DNA from: Isoetes taiwanensis
Lineage: Eukaryota > Streptophyta > Lycopodiopsida > Isoetales > Isoetaceae
Reading direction: 5' to 3'
Assembly: GCA_021234155.1 (NCBI GenBank)
Contig: JAJEKV010000136.1
Location: 434,001 to 498,000, forward strand
DNA: 64,000 nucleotides
The notes beneath the pieces were generated by a model. The model had not been told where the DNA came from. It was given only the letters and a program-made list of their open reading frames with translations, and did not search any database. Positions 55,437 to 64,000 of the stretch are shown here, one piece after another. The translations under genes and the position numbers were made by a program. Each line of letters opens with the position of its first letter. Positions within the stretch are counted from its first letter, which is position 1.

Positions 55437-57660
55437 ATTTTGGGCGGCAATAAAGAATTTTCAGGTGAAAAAATTATGGCAAAGTAAATTATGTATAATG
55501 CTGTCAACACATGCAACCAAATTCACAAAAATCTAGATGTTTACCCTTCTCAAGTACCAAATTTGCAGTTGCATGTAAGTATATTTCATATGAACTGGCA
55601 GAATCCCTAAAACCCACTGGTATGGTACCTCAATTTTAAGGAAGAAAAGAGAAACTATAAAGCGCTAGTCTTTTATGACCCTGCTTTTGATTGTGCTGCA
55701 TAATTCATCCAGGATTTCAAAGCCACCTCATGATCTATACATTATGCATTGATGCTGTTGACTATCATGGCAGTGGAAAGCTACATGAATTTCAATGAAA
55801 GTACCAACACCATAGAAGATGCAATACACCTAGGCACTGGGAAAATTGGATGGCAATCTAATTGGATGGCTTTGAAGAATATGAGTGGCACCTATGATAT
55901 GTATACATTTGTCTATTTGAATCGCATTAGCAGCACCACATCCACAGCCGTCCATCTCCAGATTTTAAGCTCTACTTTACTGTAACCAAAGTTGGTGCCA
56001 TTGCTATCCAAATCCAGCAAAAATAGATATCTAAAAAACCAATGAAATGGAAGAAGTTGTACCTCCTGCTTTTATCCTAGCGCATGTTAACCCTTCACAG
56101 ATGAATTCATCTTCTAGTTGATTTTCGTTCTCTCTTCTCTGATCTTCGCACTCATAAAACTTACATCTGCACAATTAGATTTCTGAGCTATGGAGATTAC
56201 CTACACAAACAGAAGTAATCATTTAGGGTTACAAAGTGAATCAAGGACAGAAATATGAACCAACACACTTACCAATTTCATTTTTGCTGCGATACTATGT
56301 TTGAAATATGTTTGGCAGGATTCCTAAAAAGGCAATGCATGCTGCACATCCATCTAATTTTTCTGCAACTGTTATATTGACTAACCACACATTAAGCCTT
56401 GAAAGGAAATTCAAATAACGATTTGTGCTTGAGATACATCTCTATTAAGCATCTTTGGAAGATCTCCACTGAAGCTGCAAGTAAATACAATAGGCCTGGG
56501 GATTGGAACCCCATGTGCAAAACACAATTCCAAAATGGTCTGGCATGAGCATTTATAGAATGAGACTCTCAAAGAACTTTTCATTTCATCCTTTCCTTTC
56601 AAATGAAAGAGGCAGGCAATGCAGCAGATCCTGGCTTGTCCTCCAGATTACTTCTTATGTTTTATCCCTTCACATGACATCGTGAAAATGGTCTGAAGCA
56701 TCACATAAATAGCATTTCAAGTAGAGAAAATCTGGATTACGCTCTGCCGATTTACGTATCACCTGCTATTGTATGAGGCCAGATTTTGCAGCCCAAATGG
56801 GAAGAACGGCATTTGAAAAGGAATGTGAGATTTGTTTACCTTTATTTTGCTCTCTTAAGTTTCTTCTACAGAGGGCGGGATTCTGAGAGGCCGCCACAGC
56901 CAAGGCATGACCGGCGGGATGGATTATCCCCTGCTTCTCCTTCGTCGGAAGCTCGCATTCTTGGCGGTAGTGACTGTAAGAACAAACCATCAATAAAAAT
57001 AAAAAAACAACAACCACCTCCTTAACCTAACGTGGCTGCATCTGTCATTTCCTTCATAGCCGGACCAAGGGATTTATAGACTATCTGACCCAGAATCACC
57101 ATCTAATGTAGATAACAATAGCAAGTTTATCTTGTAAAATCACAGATGGAATCACAGATTCCTCCTTCTTGTCTGGAATCTCCGCTGCCATGAAGCATCG
57201 GAACACCTATATCTCTCTGAAAATCACAGATGAAGAATTCAGCAACCCGAAACCTAACTCTGAGAAGGGCTAATTCGCAGATCTGCCTAAATTGAACCCT
57301 AAATTGAAATCGGTTATTCTTGGACGTTTTTTTAGCCCTTTTTTTTTAATTTTTTTGGACGTTACTTTTTTAGCCTTTTTTACGCCACTTTTTAGCCCTA
57401 AGATTGCATCATGAAATCTCGGCCGTCGAATTTAGGGCGTGGTCCATTACTTGCACTAAAACATTATCCTAACATATATAATGCAGTCTTATTTTTTGTT
57501 TGAGGGTGTAATATTTCTTTGAGCAGCCCTCCTGGCAATGGAAGGTAAAGACTAAAAAAACGGTGACGTCAATTTCTGCACTTTTCCCTTGTTTCGTGCT
57601 CTGCCGCTGCTTTGCTGGTTAGCTTTGCTGGTGGATCCGGGCTCACAAACGAGAGGCTCA
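55437..57660. other. Intergenic, no recognised gene
   Basis: No domain is recognised. A GC-richer patch at 56870-56960 might be a leader exon. Near 57320-57400 T-rich runs alternate with GGACGTT and TTTAGCC in a short tandem. Confidence 0.4.
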
Positions 57661-58200
57661 GCAGATTAATAAGCTAGATCAATGTGCATCATATTCCTCT
57701 ATCTCTGCTTGATCTCAGCCGAAATGAAATAGATGATAGAGGAATTAAAGAGCTGAGTAATGCCCCGCTCAGTAATCGCGCTGTAATCTATGTGGATCTA
57801 ACAAATAACAGTATAACGGACAGAGGATGCAATATTCTTAGCCAAGCGATTAGAAGCCGGGACTGTGGTTTGCTCTATCTGGGCTTATACAGGAATGCTC
57901 TATCTGGGCTTATACAGGAATAACATTAGTGAGCAAAGAAGAAGGCATTTACTGAAGCTATAAACAGTGGGTGTACAAGACTCAAGGGCCTTAACTTAGG
58001 TGCATCCAATGGAATTCCCTTCTCGGGTTTACAGAGTCTGTTTACAGGCTCGACTTCCATTCCAGACACTTAGCCTATGCTCTGTTATAGATGATGATGT
58101 TGGTCCTGATCCTCCAAAACTGAAATCTCTTCTAGACCGGCTGGACCAGCATTATGCGCCCTGGAATCTGTTAAGGATGCATTTTGCAGTCTGGTAACGG
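57661..58200 (+). pseudogene. Ribonuclease-inhibitor-type LRR protein fragment
   Basis: Encodes LSLLDLSRNEIDDRGIKEL and VIYVDLTNNSITDRGCNIL, the LRR pattern (LxLxxNxIxDxG) of RNI/NLRC-like proteins, then LLYLGLYRN. A 25-bp exact tandem duplication (57871-57895 and 57896-57920) then shifts the frame. Beyond it NNIS and KGLNLGAS continue the pattern in other frames. Intact start and end are not seen. Confidence 0.6.
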
Positions 58201-58281
58201 CCCTGGGGAGTGAGAATTCTAAGGTTTCTCTTCATCTCTTGAATATTCTTCCCTCGATAACGGATTTCTATCTGATAACTA

Positions 58282-58930
58282 TCTGATACCAGGATGGATT
58301 TCTCTCAGTTAAGTCTGATACCAGGATGGATTAAGAAACAGGAGAGACGTTTCTAGGTGACGGCCACTTTCTCCTGAGCTGACCAAATGTTGTCGAGCTT
58401 GCCTCAGCTTCTTTTCACAACCAGCTTCACCACTTTGAAGCCGACTCCATTCTAGAAGATCCACCGAACCCGGTTGTTGCTGTAATCGTTCTTTCCCTGA
58501 CGTGTCATCTTTCTATGCCAGTGGACATTCCTAATCACAGCTTCTTCCGGCAATTGCATTCTTAAGCACTCTCTGGCATATGCTCTCATCAGCTGTATAA
58601 AGTTCAACAGAGCTATTTGAGCTCAGATCAAAAGAAAAAAAACAAAGCAGTTTTCTTGCAGCGTGTTCTTCGTAAGAGCTATGGAGACCAGAGAATAGAG
58701 CTACATGTTTCTTGGTAATGCATGTTCGAAACCTTTTGCTTTATGGTAGAATGGAGGTAAAGAGAAAGGGTCCGAGAAGAAATAAATGGAAGCAAGTCTG
58801 ATAAGAAAGGGAAAAAACAGAGGATTTCTCTGCAGAACACAGGGGATTTTCGTAGGCAGAACCAGGGGATTTTTATGGAGCAAAAACAGGGGCTTCTGTT
58901 AGGCGGTGCTAAAACAGGGGCTTCATAAAA
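58282..58930. repeat. Short duplications
   Basis: TCTGATACCAGGATGGATT occurs at 58282-58300 and 58314-58332. At about 58840-58930 ACAGGGG or CCAGGGG recurs four times at roughly 25-30 bp intervals. No gene is recognised in between. Confidence 0.6.
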
Positions 58931-59700
58931 GGAGGTGCTAGTTTGAGAAGGTAAGGCTTCTGTAGCGGTGGAAAAACACAGCTTCATAAATGGAAGTGAT
59001 ATTTGAGAGGGCTTGGCTTTTCGAGTTTAATCTGTAGCCTGTGAAACCTGCCATAGCAATGGTAGTATTTCTATATTTGCCTATGATTTCACAAGAGAGA
59101 TCAGAAGCCTGGCTATGTCCGGTCCTGTGCTTAGACTTTGGCGTGAATTGGTCCGGTCCCGTGCTTGAACTCCAGTGTGGATTGATTGGAGATGAAGATG
59201 GCAAAAACAAGGGAATGGGCTGTATAAATGCATCTTTGATTTCTGGAAAACCTGTTATTGATGTTGCCAGAATGTGGAAGCTAATTTCCATAAATGCCAC
59301 GTGGCATCATTTTATTAATCCTCACGTAAAAATAAAGGCCCAACTTCCACGTTGGTCACCAAAATTAAACACCATAGGCTTTTGCACCATCTTCTTGTAT
59401 TGTCGAGACTTATAATAATAAAAATAGAATAGAACAACAAACATTATTATAGCCCTCTTTTATATTGTGTGTGATCTTGCTACCTAACATAGGGGATGTA
59501 TATAAGAGCGAAGGGCCAGAGACAATGCAATGGTGCTTCCATTCTCGACAATCAAGGAACTGGCATCTTTCTTTCAAGTCCTTAACTATGCAATCCACTA
59601 GTGCATACTTTTCAAAAATACTCTAGTTTTAAACTGACATTAAGACAAATGTTGCAAAAAAAAATTATGATCCGAATAAGGTTATGAGTGTATACAAAAG
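58931..59700. other. Intergenic, no recognised gene
   Basis: An open frame of about 124 codons at 59041-59415 (plus) has no domain I know and may be by chance. Confidence 0.35.
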
Positions 59701-59705
59701 GCTGG

Positions 59706-59810
59706 GAAAGAGAAACGTTCGCGGCGGCCTTGGCCGCCGCGATAAGTTTCTTGTAATTTATAATTTACAAGAAATTTATCGCGGCCGCCGCCGCAAACAT
59801 TTCTCTTTTT
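59706..59810. repeat. GC-rich foldback, arms of ~45-50 bp
   Basis: GAGAAACGTTCGCGGCGGCC and CGCGATAAGTTTCTTGTAA (left arm) pair with TTACAAGAAATTTATCGCG and GCCGCCGCCGCAAACATTTC (right arm) around a loop of a few bases near 59757-59763. The left arm also holds its own palindrome (GCGGCGGCC, TT, GGCCGCCGC). The flanks are AT-rich, so the GC block is sharply bounded. Confidence 0.85.
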
Positions 59811-60305
59811 CAAAATGTGCAGTTGGACCCCAGTTAACGTCCAACATTCTCTTCTGCAATGGCCAAGTGATTCTAGATTGATCGTAAGCAACTTATAATT
59901 ACGGCGTATTCCACTGGCCGTTTTTTGGAATCGAACCCCCTTGAGGGAGCCAATATTTCGCTCGATTGGATATGCCTACCATCACAACTTGCACATCAAT
60001 GCGGCATTTTCGAACCAGGGTCATTGGTAACAGAAAGTGAACCTCTAGATAGCGTACTAATTAGCAGGTTATTAGCAGGTTAGAACAACGTTGGAGTTTA
60101 ATAAGATGTAGCTCCACTTGGGTGTCGTCTTTGAGAGGAACCGTGGAGTGGGAAAATCTTGTGCAAAGGCATCTAGTTCGGTGGATGAATTTTGTCTGTT
60201 TTCTGTTACTTGCTATCGATGGGCCAGCATTAACAGCGCTGTTGTTGCTTTCTGAATTGAAGCTTGTATTTTATAATTGCACCAAATGCATGCGAGGATG
60301 ATTGC
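59811..60305. other. Upstream region of the PPR gene
   Basis: Contains a minus-strand B-box-like GGTTCGATTCC near 59930-59940 with no clear partner A box. ATTTTATAATTG at 60269-60280 could serve as a weak TATA. No other feature. Confidence 0.35.
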
Positions 60306-62276
60306 ATGTGTTATTGCTGGAGCTCTGTCATTCTATTCTTCTCAAAGAGGACAAGTAGTGACCGGACAGAGGAATTGCGATTTGGTAAGTCTCTTTTCAC
60401 CCCCATTCCAAAAGTGAAGTTTGTAAAATTGTTTCTTTTTGCTAAGCAGGAAAAGATCAAAGAGGCATTGGATGTTGTTGGGCAACAGAATTTCAACGTA
60501 CACGCTGATACGTATGCCAGATTTTTAGAGGCTTGTGCTAAATTACAAGTATTATGCCAAGGAAGGCGTGTTCACGCACATCTAGTTAAAATTGGATGTG
60601 AAAGGAACATATATGTTGGGAATCGCTTGATAGACATGTATCGTAGATGTGGAAGTGTGGATGAAGCCAAACAAGAGTTTGATATTATGGGAAACAAAAA
60701 CATTTTTTCTTGGACGATAATGATGGCAGCATATGCCCAATTTGGCTATTGCTGGCATGCATTGGGCCTCTTCCAGCAAATGCAGTACGAGGGTATGATG
60801 CCAAACGTGGTTTCTTTAGTCACTGTTCTTAATGCTTGTGACAATGTGGACGCCCTAGCACATGGTAAGCTTATCCATGCTCATTTTTTCTTTGGCAGAT
60901 TTGGACAAGATGTCGTTGTTGCAACTGCGCTGCTTAATATGTATGGGAAGTGTGGAGATCTGGATGAAGCAAGAAGGTTGTTTGATTCTATGTCCCAGAG
61001 GAATGTCATTTCATGGACTGCTATGATTACAGCATATTCTAAGAATTTCTATGGCATAGAGGCTATAAAAATTTTCCAGCTAATGAAGGAATTCAATCAA
61101 ATTCCTAATGAGATTACGTTGATGAGGATTTTAGATGCATGTTGTAGCTCTTCGTCTGGAGCACATGGTAAGTTTATCCATTCTACTACCATAGAAGTTG
61201 GAATGCAACCAGACAGACAGCTTGGAACTGCCCTTGTGAGGATGTATGGCGAATGTGGGATCATGGACTATGCAAGGGATGCATTTGATATAACTCAGGA
61301 AAGAGATGCAGTCTCATGGACTGCAATTATTGCAGCACATAGCAAACAAACTCGCATCATGGAAGCCCTAAAGCTTTTCAGACATATGGAACTGGACGGT
61401 ACAAAGCCAGATAAAATTGCATATATTAGCATTTTCCATGCCTGTACAGATGTATTGGCTTTGGAGATGGGTAAGTTACTTCATGCTTCAGTGGTTTTAA
61501 AGGAGTTTGAAGAGGATATCGTTATCCAAAGCGCGCTTATTAATATGTATGGTAAATGTGGTAGTTTAATAGATGTACATGGGATGCTAAATAATTGTCA
61601 AGACCACGATATTGTTTTGTCGACAACTATGATTACAGTCTATGCACAGCATGGATATTTCGAAAAAGCCTTTCATATCTTTCTGCACATGAAGCAACAA
61701 TCACTGAAATTGGACAATGTTTCCCTTATTGCAATCCTGGATGCATGCGCAGATTGGGCATGCTGTAAGCAAGGGAGGTTAATTCACGAGCATATCATTT
61801 CTAGTGATGCTATAACTAATAAAGAGGTAGGGAATGCACTTCTCAACATGTATGGGAAGTGTGGGAGCCTGTCTGATGCTCTTGCCGTGTTTAATGAAAT
61901 GCATCAAAAGGATGTGTATTCTTGGAGTACTATGGTTGAGGCATATGGCCAGCATGGAGATGGGAAGGAGGCCCTTAAATTATTTGAACAGATGCAACGG
62001 CAAAGCATTGTACCAAATATAATCAGTTTTGTTAGCATCCTTTCCTCCTGTGGTTATGCAGGCATGATAGATGAGAGTTTTTACTGTTTTCTTTGCATGA
62101 GCCGAGAATGGGGTTTTCCACCAACAATAGAGCACTATTGCTGCATGGTTGATGTTCTTGGGCGAGCAGGATGGCTTGAGGAAGCGAGAGATTTTACAAC
62201 GAAGATGCCAATGCAGCCTGATGGAACACTATGGATGACGTTGTTCAACGCATGCAGGGCTTATTTTGATATGTAG
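60306..62276 (+). CDS. PLS-class pentatricopeptide repeat protein, intronless, E domain missing
   Basis: First ATG at 60306 gives 656 residues with no intron. After an N-terminal segment of about 60 residues, which may be an organelle-targeting sequence, come tandem P, L and S repeats; diagnostic strings are LIDMYRRCGSVDEAKQEF, NVISWTAMITAYSKN, ALLNMYGKCGDLDEARRLF, DAVSWTAIIAAHSKQ, NALLNMYGKCGSLSDAL and HYCCMVDVLGRAGWLEEA. Proteins of this class bind organellar RNA one base per repeat, often guiding C-to-U editing. The frame stops at TLWMTLFNACRAYFDM, exactly where E1, E2 and DYW domains normally begin, so it lacks the editing part and may need a partner or be truncated. Earlier in-frame non-ATG codons are ignored. 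Confidence 0.88.
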   Translation: MCYCWSSVILFFSKRTSSDRTEELRFGKSLFTPIPKVKFVKLFLFAKQEKIKEALDVVGQQNFNVHADTYARFLEACAKLQVLCQGRRVHAHLVKIGCERNIYVGNRLIDMYRRCGSVDEAKQEFDIMGNKNIFSWTIMMAAYAQFGYCWHALGLFQQMQYEGMMPNVVSLVTVLNACDNVDALAHGKLIHAHFFFGRFGQDVVVATALLNMYGKCGDLDEARRLFDSMSQRNVISWTAMITAYSKNFYGIEAIKIFQLMKEFNQIPNEITLMRILDACCSSSSGAHGKFIHSTTIEVGMQPDRQLGTALVRMYGECGIMDYARDAFDITQERDAVSWTAIIAAHSKQTRIMEALKLFRHMELDGTKPDKIAYISIFHACTDVLALEMGKLLHASVVLKEFEEDIVIQSALINMYGKCGSLIDVHGMLNNCQDHDIVLSTTMITVYAQHGYFEKAFHIFLHMKQQSLKLDNVSLIAILDACADWACCKQGRLIHEHIISSDAITNKEVGNALLNMYGKCGSLSDALAVFNEMHQKDVYSWSTMVEAYGQHGDGKEALKLFEQMQRQSIVPNIISFVSILSSCGYAGMIDESFYCFLCMSREWGFPPTIEHYCCMVDVLGRAGWLEEARDFTTKMPMQPDGTLWMTLFNACRAYFDM

Positions 62277-64000
62277 GGAAATATGTTGTCCTCCTGTTGT
62301 ACAATATCTGGCTTCTTGAATGGTCATCTGCGCTCGTTATTGTGTTACTGGTGAGAAAAGGAGAAGTTCTTCACAAAATGAAAACCCAAATTGAGGACTT
62401 CAGGCAATCACAGGCAGCCAAAGATGAAGGTGATTAATAATAGGCTTGCATCTCTTTTCGGGAAAGGTAACAAAATTCAGAATGTTTGGATCTGCATCCA
62501 GAATCGAAAACCGCTGTAGCTTCATCAAACCTAACACCATTCACCATGTCTTGGGTAGAATTCCAATTTCAACCTACGTGGGATGCCGAGGATTTTCTGC
62601 AAAAACAACTTGGAAAGAAAAAGAACAAATGAACCCTTTTTTACAGACGAAGAGCTTTATAATGCTGTGGTTTCTTGGAAAATAGTTTTTACCACAACTT
62701 GCTGATGCACGAGGTATGGTATAAGCTGGGACCCTTTTTTTTGCATTCTTCAATGTTCTAACGAGGAAAGCCACTGCCACAACCTTTCTGGTTGAGCGTG
62801 ACAATAGGAGAATTTAGTTGTGCAAGTGAGGGAGAGCTTGCTGATGCTTTCGACTGTCATAGCCGAGTATTGCGATCTTGCCTTTCAATCAAGAACTGTA
62901 CATGCATGATGGATCATTATTGTCTATACAGACATTCTAAATGAATCTCATGAGAAGGTTCTCACCCGTTTCCTAGTTTTTATAGTTTCATATGCTTTCA
63001 GGCAACACTAGAATTGAGACACGATCCAGGCTTCAAAGGAGGCATGATATGGATTCAAGCACGATAATAAGATAAGTGCCACATCAAACACTATATTCCA
63101 CTTCACTAAGTACTTATTCTGTTCGAAATTAGAATAGCTTCCATTAACATCCACACAACACACACAAAACAGCCAAGAACATCGCAAAGATATGGAAATG
63201 TTTGTGATGCACAAGCATTTCCTATTCCTCCTCTTCCACAATGCATATAAAATGCATGTCAAACCCATAGCAACAGACTGGAATGGATCATCAGATGTAT
63301 ATACTCTCAGTGCACAGACGACGTTAATTCATTCGCGCTTGGGACGATTGCTATAACGACATATAAGAATGAAGCCAGTGCAGGTTCTTGGGACTAAGTG
63401 TGTGTTCATCTGTTAGGAATTATAGGATTGCTCTATAAATTGTAGTGCATCATTCAGATTTGCAGAGACTGCAATATGTTTTATTCACATCCATGGAATC
63501 ATTTTGTATTTAGATGCTACTAAAGGGTCATATGTAGAAGCTATCAGGCATAGTCCAAACCAAATTACAATCCGTGTATCTATCACAACAAGTATTATAG
63601 GAATTGATGAGTCTCACATGAAGCCTTCTGTCCAAAACACCGATGGTGCACGAAGAATTGACACTACAAAGGCTCATTTTTGCACGTGCAAAGAGATAAT
63701 TTTTTTTTAGCAATTGAAAGGAGTTCTTATGTTAGGAATAAGATGTCCTATACTTTCTAAAAGCATCATTCATTCAAATCTTTATGATGGCAACATTCAC
63801 ATACCGCAAATGGAACAGGGATTGGTAGAAAGTTTGCTACTAGTTTTGAAGTTACGTGATGTTCTTTCTATTCTATGTGATGCAAATTTGTTTGTAATGC
63901 CAGCTAGCTTTGGTTGCCAAATCCTCTCCAAGGAAAAATCTGAATATAACCAGAAAAGTTTCTTTTAAAGTAGAAAGCTATTCAAAATTAATTTGTAGAT
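62277..64000. other. 3' flank of the PPR gene and intergenic to the window end
   Basis: Downstream frames (62290-62440) give LLVRKGEVLHKMKTQIEDF, which might be a decayed remnant of a PPR C-terminus, but the match is weak. Nothing else is recognised to 64000. Confidence 0.35.

Noticed and set aside
60264-60305. Upstream extension of the PPR frame from position 60264
   Set aside because: The first codon there is TTG; the first ATG in frame is at 60306, which is the normal plant choice.

Overview
The window is nuclear DNA of a land plant, most likely a fern or another seedless vascular plant. This rests on GT-AG introns in plant-type genes, an intronless PLS-type pentatricopeptide repeat (PPR) gene of the MYGKCG style that is abundant in such plants, a plant-specific CHD remodeller, and a dense background of decayed LINEs, LTR and TIR elements. 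No prokaryotic operon, CRISPR array or organellar gene set is present. The placement is inference; no species can be named from the sequence.

Layout. 1-3.9 kb: decayed LINE on the minus strand, running off the left edge. 5.7-16.9 kb: complete 13-exon gene for a CHR4/PKR1-type CHD chromatin remodeller (PWWP-like, PHD, PHD, two chromodomains, SNF2 helicase, Myb/SANT-like; about 2,556 aa). 17-20.5 kb: repeats and gene debris. 20.57-23.39 kb: TIR transposon without transposase, with inverted subterminal arrays and an 11-bp flanking direct repeat. 24.7-34.6 kb: PPR pseudogene split by an 8.1-kb LTR element (26128-34230) whose two LTRs are nearly identical and bracketed by the same 5-bp target duplication. 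That element shows no recognisable gag or pol. It carries pieces of a TPR-SET protein gene, an intron-containing sterol methyl oxidase gene, a LINE and an LRR gene. 37.2-37.8 kb: direct repeats and a long perfect hairpin. 38.06-39.92 kb: complete 11-exon CbbY-type HAD hydrolase gene. 41.3-44.1 kb: second LINE relic. 48.8-50.5 kb: lipoyl synthase fragment followed by a frameshifted HAK/KUP potassium transporter pseudogene. 52.3-52.7 kb: tRNA-headed SINE whose tail resembles the LINE 3' end. 53.9-59.8 kb: Helitron-like terminus, satellites, LRR pseudogene and a GC-rich foldback. 60.3-62.3 kb: intronless PPR gene.

Three genes look intact: the CHD remodeller, the HAD hydrolase and the PPR gene. 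They are unrelated single genes separated by transposon debris, not a cluster with a shared job. The most unusual matter is in the mobile elements: the gene-fragment-carrying LTR element, the TIR element with inverted arrays, and a structured 3' motif that recurs in separate LINE copies and once outside a LINE.
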